Source of the DNA: Verrucomicrobiota bacterium
Lineage (GTDB): Bacteria > Verrucomicrobiota > Verrucomicrobiia > Limisphaerales > UBA11358
DNA: 12,186 nt
NCBI GenBank assembly: GCA_021323835.1
Contig: JAJPKI010000265.1
Span: forward strand, 1 to 12,186
Direction: 5' to 3'
The translations under genes were made by a program, and so were the position numbers. This document shows, in pieces, positions 1 through 6,401 of this stretch. Every line of letters starts with the position of its first letter. Positions within the stretch are counted from its first letter, which is position 1. Under the pieces are notes generated by a model. The model did not search any database. It was not told the DNA's origin and worked only from the letters and a program-made list of their open reading frames with translations.

Positions 1-2
1 AA

Positions 3-62
3 GGCAAAACCGTTGAGGTCGTCGGCATCGACGGCCTCACGTTGAAAGTGAAACCGAAATGA
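3..62 (+). CDS. 3' end of a gene, probably NfeD-like (partial)
   Basis: Only the last 19 codons are present, in frame 3, ending at TGA 60-62. The tail reads GKTVEVVGIDGLTLKVKPK. Alternating valines and glycines with a closing L-x-V-x-P strand resemble the last strands of the OB-fold domain that ends NfeD proteins. NfeD proteins are membrane-bound partners of stomatin/slipin proteins, and a slipin starts at 531, which supports the reading. The stop overlaps the next start as ATGA, so the phosphatase that follows is probably translationally coupled to it. The fragment is too short for certainty; any small beta-barrel C-terminus could look similar. Confidence 0.45.
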   Translation, partial: GKTVEVVGIDGLTLKVKPK

Positions 63-499
63 AGAAACAAGTTTTATTCGTATGCATCCACAACAGCGCG
101 CGCAGCCAAATGGCCGAAGCGTTTCTAAATCAGATTTGCGGCGACGAATTTGAAGCGCATAGCGCGGGCATTGAGCCGGGGAAATTAAATCCGGTGGTCG
201 TCGAAGCGATGCAAGAAATTGGAATTGATATTTCCGGCAACAAAACGAAATCGGTTTCGGAATTTTTGAAATCGAACAAATTATTTTCTTACGTCATCAC
301 TGTATGCGATGAAACCAGCGCGGAGCGTTGCCCGATTTTTCCGGGCGTCACGACGCGATTGCACTGGGGATTTCCCGACCCATCGGCATTTTCAGGTTCG
401 CACGAAGAAAAATTGGCACGAACGCGCGAAATCCGCGATGCCATCAAACAACAAGTCGAAAACTGGTGCAAAGAAGTTTGTCCTTTAACGGCAGCATAA
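59..499 (+). CDS. arsC: Arsenate reductase / low-molecular-weight phosphatase family protein (ArsC, thioredoxin type)
   Basis: This 146-residue protein has the LMW tyrosine phosphatase fold used by thioredoxin-coupled arsenate reductases, which reduce As(V) to As(III) in the cytoplasm. The P-loop CX5R is at residues 9-15 (CIHNSAR, followed by S16), with C9 the expected nucleophile and R15 the oxyanion-binding residue. C83 and C91 (VITVCD...ERCP) fit the resolving cysteines of the ArsC relay. D107 in GFPDPS matches the general-acid DP motif. The start overlaps the preceding stop (ATGA), and no Shine-Dalgarno site is visible. No ArsR, ArsB or Acr3 gene is nearby; the neighbours are a possible NfeD end and a slipin, so a role other than arsenic resistance (protein phosphatase or redox signalling) is possible. 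The family call is firm, the substrate is not. Confidence 0.88.
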   Translation: MKKQVLFVCIHNSARSQMAEAFLNQICGDEFEAHSAGIEPGKLNPVVVEAMQEIGIDISGNKTKSVSEFLKSNKLFSYVITVCDETSAERCPIFPGVTTRLHWGFPDPSAFSGSHEEKLARTREIRDAIKQQVENWCKEVCPLTAA

Positions 500-519
500 T
501 CATCAACCCAAAACAAATC

Positions 520-524
520 GGAGA
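520..524 (+). promoter_or_regulatory. Ribosome binding site of the slipin gene
   Basis: GGAGA lies six bases before the ATG at 531. It is the only convincing Shine-Dalgarno site I found before any gene in this window, and it fixes the slipin start. Confidence 0.6.
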
Positions 525-530
525 AAATTT

Positions 531-1304
531 ATGGACCAATCAACACAACATCTCATCGGCGGCGCCATGGCGCTCATCATTCCGGTTTTCGTCGTCGGGC
601 TTTTCATTTTGACTTCGGCAATCAAAGTTTTGCGCGAATACGAGCGCGGCGTCATTTTCCGGCTCGGCAAATTGCAGGGCGCAAAAGGGCCGGGCGTGAT
701 TTTTCTCATTCCCATTATGGATAAAATGGTGCGGATGGATTTGCGCGTGGTGACGATTGACGTGCCCAAACAGGAAATCATGACCAAGGACAACGTGCCC
801 GCGACGGTGGACGCGGTGATTTATTTTCGCGTCGTGGACCCGAACGCCGCCGTGGTGAAAGTCGAGAATTTCTGGAAAGCGACTTCACTTATCGCGCAGA
901 CGACGTTGCGCAGTGTGCTCGGCCAGTCCGCGCTGGACGAATTGCTTTCGCAACGCGATGTCATCAACCAGAAGTTACAGGAAATCATTGACCGCCAAAC
1001 CGAGCCATGGGGCATCAAAGTCACCGGCGTGGAAGTCAAAGAAGTTGCACTGCCCGACAGCATGAAACGCGCAATGGCCAAACAGGCCGAAGCCGAACGT
1101 GAACGCCGTGCAAAAGTCGTGAATGCGGAAGGCGAATTTCAATCCGCCGAAAAAATGGTTCAAGCCGCCGCGTTGATCGCCAGAGAGCCGATTGCGCTGC
1201 AATTACGTTATCTCCAGACGATGCGCGAAATGGCAAGCGAGCACAACACGACGACGTTTCTGCCGCTGCCGATTGATTTGTTCAGCGCGTTTTTGAAAAA
1301 ATAG
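531..1304 (+). CDS. Slipin / stomatin-like SPFH-domain membrane protein
   Basis: This 257-residue protein belongs to the SPFH (band 7) superfamily, which forms oligomeric scaffolds in membrane microdomains. A hydrophobic segment at about residues 9-33 anchors it. It is followed by YERGVIFRLGKLQGAKGPG (38-54) and the core strands with DVPKQEIMTKDNV (77-89), VDAVIYFRV (93-101) and QTTLRSVLGQSALDELLS (123-140), all typical of bacterial slipins. A charged, coiled-coil-like stretch with AMAKQAEAERERRAKV spans about 181-196, and the tail TTFLPLPIDL (241-250) is the usual hydrophobic C-terminus. Length is normal for the family. A GGAGA site precedes the start. It follows a phosphatase and a putative NfeD end and is followed within five bases by a membrane TPR protein, which suggests one operon. 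NfeD proteins are the usual slipin partners. Confidence 0.93.
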   Translation: MDQSTQHLIGGAMALIIPVFVVGLFILTSAIKVLREYERGVIFRLGKLQGAKGPGVIFLIPIMDKMVRMDLRVVTIDVPKQEIMTKDNVPATVDAVIYFRVVDPNAAVVKVENFWKATSLIAQTTLRSVLGQSALDELLSQRDVINQKLQEIIDRQTEPWGIKVTGVEVKEVALPDSMKRAMAKQAEAERERRAKVVNAEGEFQSAEKMVQAAALIAREPIALQLRYLQTMREMASEHNTTTFLPLPIDLFSAFLKK

Positions 1305-1308
1305 TCGC

Positions 1309-2337
1309 GTGATTGCCGCATCTATTTTAGTGACCATCAACCTTTGCGTCTTGATGGTTCTGCTCGTCGCGGGCATGTGGTGGTTGAGCGGATGGGACGC
1401 GCATGTCACCGGCGAAAATAAAAAGCGGGACATTATTCGCCGCGTTGTGCGCTGCGCCATTTCCGCAATCTTCATCGGAAGTTTTTATTTTGGGACACTG
1501 GCCGCCGGAAAAATCATGGTCATTCCTGTCGCGCTGGCTCTTTTGTGGTGCGGACCGATTGCGGAAATGGTGTCGCACAAATTCAATAAATTGCTCGGAA
1601 CCGCCGGCAGCGATGTAGCGTTTGAAAAAGATAAATCGGTTGAAAACATGGAAGTGGTTGCGAATTTGATTCAGGCGGGGCGCCATGAGGAAGCGCTGGA
1701 GCTTTACGAAACGCTCGAAGAATCCGGCGATGCCAACGTCGCCGTGCTGGAAACGCTGCTTGACCGCGCGGGAATTCCGCACAAAAAATTCAAACAGCCC
1801 AAGCCGTTGCTCGACGCCGGCCAACTGCGCACGCAGGGAAAATTCGCGGAAGCGGAACAAATTTTAAAATCATTGCTGGAACAAAACCCGTCGAACACCG
1901 CCGCGGCGATGATGTTGATGCGGCTTTACGTTCAGGATTTCAAGCGTAGCGACAAGGCGATGGACGTTTTGCGCGCGCTGCAACGCCAGCCGCATATTCC
2001 GGCAGCGCAAATCGAATACGCGCAGCGTTCGATTCATGATTGGGGGCAAAAAAAGGTCGAAGAAATAATCGAATTGCCGGAAACCGTCGAAGAACTTTTG
2101 GCAGCAGGCTATTTCGGCACGGCGATTGACATGCTGGAAAAAGCGGCTGCGGAGCAGCCGGACAATTTTGAAGCGCAATTAAAATTGGCCGAAGCTTACG
2201 GTTTGCATTCGCGCGATATTTCGAAAGCGAAAAAAATTATCGAGAAACTCGAAAAGAAATCCATTTTCACCGACGCGCAAATTCAAACCGCCAAAGCGAA
2301 ATTGGAAGAATGGCGTGAGGCGAAAATTGCAAAATGA
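1309..2337 (+). CDS. Membrane-anchored tetratricopeptide-repeat protein, function unknown
   Basis: This 342-residue protein uses a GTG start four bases after the slipin stop. No ribosome binding site is visible, so coupling to the slipin is likely. Three hydrophobic segments occupy about residues 4-27, 48-66 and 70-88. A soluble part with TPR-like helix pairs follows: about 112-140 (NLIQAGRHEEALELYETL), 167-195 (GQLRTQGKFAEAEQILKSLL) and 265-300 (AAGYFGTAIDMLEKAAAEQP). The tail (about 305-342) is rich in lysine and glutamate and helical. GTG is preferred over the in-frame ATG at 1354 because it keeps the first membrane helix whole. TPR domains bind proteins, so a scaffold role next to the slipin is a fair inference, but I do not recognise a named family. 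Confidence 0.85.
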   Translation: MIAASILVTINLCVLMVLLVAGMWWLSGWDAHVTGENKKRDIIRRVVRCAISAIFIGSFYFGTLAAGKIMVIPVALALLWCGPIAEMVSHKFNKLLGTAGSDVAFEKDKSVENMEVVANLIQAGRHEEALELYETLEESGDANVAVLETLLDRAGIPHKKFKQPKPLLDAGQLRTQGKFAEAEQILKSLLEQNPSNTAAAMMLMRLYVQDFKRSDKAMDVLRALQRQPHIPAAQIEYAQRSIHDWGQKKVEEIIELPETVEELLAAGYFGTAIDMLEKAAAEQPDNFEAQLKLAEAYGLHSRDISKAKKIIEKLEKKSIFTDAQIQTAKAKLEEWREAKIAK

Positions 2338-2370
2338 TTTACCCGGAAGTTTTCATTCGACAATCGGCCT

Positions 2371-2391
2371 TCGAAAATCGAAATTGAAATG
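2371..2391 (+). repeat. Degenerate heptamer repeat before the FmdB gene
   Basis: Three consecutive 7-base units (TCGAAAA, TCGAAAT, TGAAATG) lie just before the FmdB start. It is short and degenerate, so it could be chance, but other period-7 tracts occur at 6365, 8024 and 8673. Confidence 0.3.
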
Positions 2392-2393
2392 GT

Positions 2394-2630
2394 ATGCCGC
2401 TTTACGAATATGAATTGTGCGAAGGCAGTTGCGTGGTTTGCAGCGGCAAATTCACGCTGAACCGTCCGTTGTCCGCGCCGCCGCTGGAAAAATGTCCGGC
2501 GTGCAAAAAGCCGGTGCGCAAAATCATTTCCAAGTTTAACACGTTGCGCGGGAACGAGCTTACGCGCGCGAAAAATGCGGGTTTTACGGTGCTAAAAAAG
2601 GTGGATAAGGGCAAATACGAACGGCAATGA
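2394..2630 (+). CDS. FmdB-type zinc-ribbon protein
   Basis: This 78-residue protein begins MPLYEYE, the signature opening of FmdB/CxxC regulatory-type small proteins, whose exact function is poorly known. Cysteines lie at 9, 13 and 16 and at 34 and 37 (CPAC). C13/C16 and C34/C37 can form a four-cysteine zinc site, and C9 is extra. Most relatives have the first pair directly after MPxYEY; here it is displaced by a short insert. The region 38-60 (KKPVRKIISKFNTLRGNEL) matches the basic stretch that usually follows the second pair. The ATG at 2389 is out of frame and would not give this protein. No ribosome binding site is visible. It starts 56 bases after the TPR gene and may be the last gene of that operon. 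Confidence 0.8.
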   Translation: MPLYEYELCEGSCVVCSGKFTLNRPLSAPPLEKCPACKKPVRKIISKFNTLRGNELTRAKNAGFTVLKKVDKGKYERQ

Positions 2631-2644
2631 CGGTTTTGTTTGAA

Positions 2645-2672
2645 TTGATTTTTGACCGGCGATGTCTATTAG
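2645..2672 (+). promoter_or_regulatory. Possible sigma-70 promoter of the secreted-protein gene
   Basis: TTGATT (2645-2650) and TATTAG (2667-2672) are separated by 16 bases, each matching four of six consensus positions. The pair lies 17 bases before the ATG at 2690, in the only gap between the FmdB gene and the secreted-protein gene. The match is weak and promoter rules in this phylum are poorly known. Confidence 0.25.
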
Positions 2673-2689
2673 ATTAGGCTTTTAATTGG

Positions 2690-3679
2690 ATGATTTTCAA
2701 TTTTCCAGCGTTAAAACGATGGCTGCCCGCTTTTATTTGCGCAGTGGTCGCGGTAACGGCAGCGCACGCGCAAACGATGAAGCGCGGGCGGCCGATTTTA
2801 TTTTCCGCGCCGGACAACCAAACTTTTTCAAATGCGAACAGCACGCCGTCGCTGTCGCCGAAAGCGGATTTATCCGCCTTGCAGGATTTAATCAAAGCAC
2901 CCGCGCCGTCCTTCGATTATGCGCCGCAACCGCAGCCGCAGTTGCAACCGCCGCAAATTCTTTCGCCTGCGCAGTCCGAACAATTACGCCAGGCGCTCGA
3001 AAAGCAAAAAAATTGGACGCTGATGACCCCCGCGGAAATCATGGGCGTGGAAACGCCGGAAAAAATTCTCGGTCTGCCGGAAACGAATGCAAATCAAACG
3101 CCCGTGGAAAAATTTCTCGCGCGTCAGGAACAAATGGACATGGCGCAGCCAACCAACTTTTTCAATTCACCGCCGTGGAATTCTGACAGCGAGATGAAAA
3201 TGGATTCCCGCTCAATGGCGGCGGAAGAAAACCTGAAAGCTTCTCAACCGATTTTTAGCACAGTCTTTGATAAACCGGAAGCGTCTGTGTCCGCGCCCGA
3301 CGCGAATTCAAGCTGGCCGAATCCGTTTGGCGCCGCGCCCGCGCCAGCTTCGCAAAAACAGACGGAGGAACAACTGGCCGAAACGGAGCAGTTTCGCAAA
3401 TTGCTTGAACCGCATTCGACGCCTGCAGCCGCGCCGATAAATTTTTCAGCGTCAATTAATCTAAATCCGGTTTCGCCATTCGAACAAGCTGCGGTTGCGC
3501 CGACCAGGCCGGCCATACTGCCGGCGAACAACAGCGTGAGCGCGTCATCCGGCACAAAAACTTTGACGGGAACGTCCGCGCAAAAAAATTTCCAGGCCGA
3601 GCCGGAATTGCGGCCGCAGTTGCCGCCATGGTTGCAGCCAACGCCACAACCCGGAGCAATTCCGCAACGGCAGTTTTGA
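2690..3679 (+). CDS. Secreted proline-rich protein, function unknown
   Basis: This 329-residue protein starts with a clear signal peptide: basic residues around 10, a hydrophobic core at about 12-25 and a likely cleavage after AHA at residue 27. The mature part is low in predicted structure and rich in proline, alanine, glutamine and serine, with a PQPQPQLQPP run at 79-88 and a C-terminal LPPWLQPTPQPG (311-322). One denser, probably helical segment lies at about 94-148 (AQSEQLRQALEKQKNWTLMT, then AEIMGVETPEKILGL, then EKFLARQEQ) and looks like the conserved part. It has no cysteine beyond the signal peptide. An envelope or periplasmic location is likely. I do not recognise a characterised family. 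Its stop is one base from the convergent PilB-like stop. A TTG start at 2686 opens an overlapping frame without a signal peptide and is not the gene. Confidence 0.8.
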   Translation: MIFNFPALKRWLPAFICAVVAVTAAHAQTMKRGRPILFSAPDNQTFSNANSTPSLSPKADLSALQDLIKAPAPSFDYAPQPQPQLQPPQILSPAQSEQLRQALEKQKNWTLMTPAEIMGVETPEKILGLPETNANQTPVEKFLARQEQMDMAQPTNFFNSPPWNSDSEMKMDSRSMAAEENLKASQPIFSTVFDKPEASVSAPDANSSWPNPFGAAPAPASQKQTEEQLAETEQFRKLLEPHSTPAAAPINFSASINLNPVSPFEQAAVAPTRPAILPANNSVSASSGTKTLTGTSAQKNFQAEPELRPQLPPWLQPTPQPGAIPQRQF

Positions 3680-3680
3680 T

Positions 3681-5411
3681 TTAGAAGCCCGAAGTCACGA
3701 CGAGCACTTGTTCGAGAGTCGAAAGGCCGTCACGAGCGCGGTCGAGGCCGACCATGCGAAGAGTTTTCATTCCTTCTTTGATGGCGATTTTTCCCATTTC
3801 ACGCGTGCTGGCGCGGCCAATGATTAATTTTCGAACGGAATCGGTCACGGTCATTGCTTCAATGATGGCGAGGCGTCCGGCGTAACCGGAATTTTTGCAG
3901 CGCTCGCAACCGCGGCCGCGATACAACTGCACGCCTTTGAACGTTTCCGGGTCAATGCCCAAATCTTCGAACATTTTTGCCGGATAATTGACGGGTTCTT
4001 TGCAATGCGAGCAAATGCGGCGCATCAAGCGTTGGGCGCAGGACAAAATCACGGACGATGAAATCAAAAATGGCGCGATGCCCATGTCGTCCAGACGCGC
4101 AATGGCGCCGGGCGCGTCATTGCAGTGCATGGTGGAAAGCACTTGATGGCCGGTGAGCGCGGCTTCGATGGCAATTTCCGCTGTTTCAGTGTCGCGAATT
4201 TCACCAATCATCACAATGTCCGGGTCCTGGCGCAAAATGGAACGCAGCGCGTTCGCGAACGTTAATCCAATTTCCTTTTTGGTCGGCACCTGGTTGATTC
4301 CGGGAATTTGGAATTCCACCGGGTCTTCGACAGTGACGATGTTGTAAACCGGATTGTTCAACTCGTTGAGCGCGGAATACAGCGTTGTGGTTTTGCCGGA
4401 ACCGGTCGGGCCGGTGACGAGAATCAATCCATGCGGCGCGTCAATGGCGCCTTTGAATTGCTTAAATGTATCGGGGTCGAGGCCCAATTTATCGAGACTG
4501 GCGGACAAATTCGATTTATCGAGCACGCGCAACACGATTTTTTCGCCATGCACGGTCGGCAAAACGGAAACGCGCAAATCGTAATCCTTGCCGGAAACTT
4601 TCACGCGCATGCGCCCGTCCTGCGGCAAACGACGCTCGGCGATGTCGAGGCTCGACATGATTTTGAAGCGCGAGGTCAGTGCCAATTGCATTTGCTTGGG
4701 TGGTGGCGTGGCGTCCAGCAACGCGCCGTCAATGCGATAACGCAAACGCATTGATTTTTCAAACGGCTCCAGATGAATATCGCTCGCACGGTCTTTGATG
4801 GCTTGCAGGACAATTAAATTGGCCAGCTTGATGACCGGCGCTTCTTCGCCGGCGGCGGCCAATTGGTCGAGGTTCATGTCCTCGGCGGCTTCTTTAATCG
4901 CTTGAATGTCCGCCGCTTCGGCTTCTTCTTTTTGCGCGCTCTCGATGATGTCTTCCATCGTGCCGCTCTTGGCCGATTCGATTTGCGCAAGCTTGTCGTT
5001 GACGGATTTTTCGGAGGCAATGAGCGGCGCGATTTCCAATCTGGTGATGCGCTTGACGTCATCGAGGGCGAGAACGTTGAGCGGGTCGGCCATGGCGAGG
5101 AACAATTTATTTTCCAATCGCGAAACGGGAACGACCTTGTGATTGTGCTGCATGTCGCGCGGAAGCAAATCCAGAACGTCGTCCTGAATGCTCATGCGCG
5201 TCAAATTAATCGGCGGCACGTTGAGCACGCGCCCCATGCAGACGGCGAGGTCTGCTTCGCTGACGTAGGATTTGTCAACGATGAGCTTGACCAGACGCGC
5301 GCCGGCTTTTTTCTGCTCTTCGAGCAATTCTTCCACTTGCGTCGGCGTCAAAAGGCCGTCTTCGACGAGTGCGTCGGCGATGCGTTCACCAAATGATTTT
5401 ACTTTGGCCAT
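3681..5411 (-). CDS. pilB: Type IV pilus assembly / type II secretion ATPase (PilB/GspE family)
   Basis: This 576-residue cytoplasmic hexameric ATPase would power pilin or pseudopilin polymerisation at the inner membrane. Domains in order: MshEN/T2SSE N-terminal domain at about 1-145 (MADPLNVLALDDV at 107-119), acidic linker 146-190, N2 domain about 191-300 (RASDIHLEP 208-216), and the ATPase core. Walker A is GPTGSGKT at 334-341, the Asp box VTVEDPVE at 359-366, Walker B with IVMIGEIRD at 399-407, and the His box GHQVLSTMH at 421-429. Two CxxC pairs (C467/C470, C502/C505) form the zinc site found in PilB/GspE assembly ATPases and absent from the PilT retraction type. All catalytic motifs are intact. 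It starts four bases after the stop of the TPR/MshEN gene without a Shine-Dalgarno site, so coupling is likely. PilB and GspE cannot be told apart from this sequence alone. Confidence 0.94.
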   Translation of the reverse strand: MAKVKSFGERIADALVEDGLLTPTQVEELLEEQKKAGARLVKLIVDKSYVSEADLAVCMGRVLNVPPINLTRMSIQDDVLDLLPRDMQHNHKVVPVSRLENKLFLAMADPLNVLALDDVKRITRLEIAPLIASEKSVNDKLAQIESAKSGTMEDIIESAQKEEAEAADIQAIKEAAEDMNLDQLAAAGEEAPVIKLANLIVLQAIKDRASDIHLEPFEKSMRLRYRIDGALLDATPPPKQMQLALTSRFKIMSSLDIAERRLPQDGRMRVKVSGKDYDLRVSVLPTVHGEKIVLRVLDKSNLSASLDKLGLDPDTFKQFKGAIDAPHGLILVTGPTGSGKTTTLYSALNELNNPVYNIVTVEDPVEFQIPGINQVPTKKEIGLTFANALRSILRQDPDIVMIGEIRDTETAEIAIEAALTGHQVLSTMHCNDAPGAIARLDDMGIAPFLISSSVILSCAQRLMRRICSHCKEPVNYPAKMFEDLGIDPETFKGVQLYRGRGCERCKNSGYAGRLAIIEAMTVTDSVRKLIIGRASTREMGKIAIKEGMKTLRMVGLDRARDGLSTLEQVLVVTSGF

Positions 5412-5415
5412 GAGT

Positions 5416-6273
5416 TTAACGAAATGCTTTGCGGATGATGGTCATCAATTCCGTCGGCGGTACCAAATACCACAGCAAACGATGCGGCGTCGCCTCGGAC
5501 AATTCTTTCGCCGCTTGTTGATTAAACGGATTCACCGTTGCGACCAAAACCGATTTGCTCATGCGGTCAAACGGCGCCACGCACCAGCGGCGGCATAAAT
5601 CCGCCGGAAATCCGCGCAACAATTCCATGTCCATTTCATAACGCTCCAACGGCAAAAATGCCGTGCGCGATTTATCCGCGAGCAATTTCAGGGACCTCTC
5701 GATGACAAAAATACTTTTGTCGTGCAGCGTCTGGATAAACGGCTCAATCACATCTTCCGGCGAATTCATCATGTCTGCCGTGCGCCAGCACAAATCAAAA
5801 TCACCCGCGCTGATAAGTTTGCTGTCCACAAAAATTTTCCGCATGGTGCGCTTGCCGTCGTCAATTTCCTGCCCCGTTGAAACGCGTTTTTGAAATCGCG
5901 TCGTCGAATCCACCGGCGACGGAGGCGCCAGCGCGGCCGGTTCAATGGCTCCGGACGATTGCGACACGGCATTGCTCGCCTTGTCTTCGATGTTGCGCAA
6001 CGCCGTTTGCACTTCCGCATCGTTCGGGCGGCGCTGCAACACCGTTTCATATTCCAAAATCGCGGACGAAAGCTGCCCCATTTCCGTGTAGGATTCCGCG
6101 ATGCGTTTGGAAATGCGGATGACGTCGGCTTCGCGACCGAGTTTGGTGTAAGCTTCCTTAAGAATTTCCAGCGACTGGCAATCATTCGGCTGCGATTGCA
6201 CGATGACCTCGAACATCTCAATCGTCTGCTTCAATTGAGCTTCTTCGGCCTGAGTTAATTCTGCGACTGCCAT
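5416..6273 (-). CDS. TPR protein with MshEN-like C-terminal domain, probable accessory factor of the adjacent ATPase
   Basis: The chosen start at 6273 gives 285 residues (MAVAELTQAEEAQ). A start at 6333 would add 20 residues of unlikely sequence. Residues about 11-95 form TPR-like helices (QTIEMFEVIVQSQPND, then LKEAYTKLG, then GQLSSAILEYETVLQRRPND). A flexible proline/serine linker covers about 100-140. Residues 145-285 follow the pattern of the MshEN domain at the N-terminus of PilB/GspE: LISAGDFD (153-160), AFLPLERYE (205-213), a CVAPFDR stretch (231-237) and VLVATVNPFNQQAAKEL (242-258), matching the usual P-x-x-R then l-x-V-A-x-x-d-P-x-n pattern. There is no Walker motif, so it is not an ATPase. 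In known MshEN proteins this domain can bind cyclic-di-GMP; whether this copy does is unknown. It is upstream of and coupled to the PilB-like gene, which suggests an adaptor or regulator. Confidence 0.8.
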   Translation of the reverse strand: MAVAELTQAEEAQLKQTIEMFEVIVQSQPNDCQSLEILKEAYTKLGREADVIRISKRIAESYTEMGQLSSAILEYETVLQRRPNDAEVQTALRNIEDKASNAVSQSSGAIEPAALAPPSPVDSTTRFQKRVSTGQEIDDGKRTMRKIFVDSKLISAGDFDLCWRTADMMNSPEDVIEPFIQTLHDKSIFVIERSLKLLADKSRTAFLPLERYEMDMELLRGFPADLCRRWCVAPFDRMSKSVLVATVNPFNQQAAKELSEATPHRLLWYLVPPTELMTIIRKAFR

Positions 6274-6401
6274 GTTAAGCAAATTTGCTGAACCGAATAT
6301 CGCAACCTTAAAACTTTTTCTGACGCAAAGCAATCGCGGAAACTATTTTTTGAAAAATTCCAATACTTGAAACTTGCCTCCGGAAACTTGAAACTCAATC
6401 C
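6274..6401. promoter_or_regulatory. Divergent intergenic region with presumed promoters for both flanking operons
   Basis: These 128 bases separate the divergent starts at 6273 (-) and 6402 (+), so promoters for both directions should lie here. I could not pick convincing -35/-10 pairs. It holds a perfect 12-base palindrome, AGCAAATTTGCT (6278-6289), four bases from the minus-strand start, and a heptamer-repeat tract at 6365-6399. Confidence 0.5.
6365..6399 (+). repeat. Degenerate heptamer repeat tract (ACTTGAA type)
   Basis: Five consecutive 7-base units can be read: ACTTGAA, ACTTGCC, TCCGGAA, ACTTGAA, ACTCAAT. The ten-base word ACTTGAAACT occurs twice, exactly 21 bases apart (6365 and 6386), which keeps the 7-base phase. 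The tract ends two bases before the GTG start of the debranching enzyme. Confidence 0.6.

Noticed and set aside
328..612. + strand frame bridging the phosphatase and slipin genes
   Set aside because: It overlaps two well-supported genes in another frame and its sequence resembles no family.
2686..3186. TTG-started frame overlapping the secreted-protein gene
   Set aside because: It lacks a signal peptide or recognisable motifs, while the 2690 frame has a clean signal peptide and runs to the end of the region.
4863..5396. Open frame of 177 codons on the + strand opposite the PilB-like gene
   Set aside because: Composition (FF, HV, RR runs) is that of a complement of the acidic/helical ATPase N-terminus; the - strand gene explains the region.
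6274..6333. Upstream start for the TPR/MshEN gene at 6333
   Set aside because: The extra 20 residues come from the AT-rich divergent region and do not fit the TPR domain; the ATG at 6273 gives a natural N-terminus.
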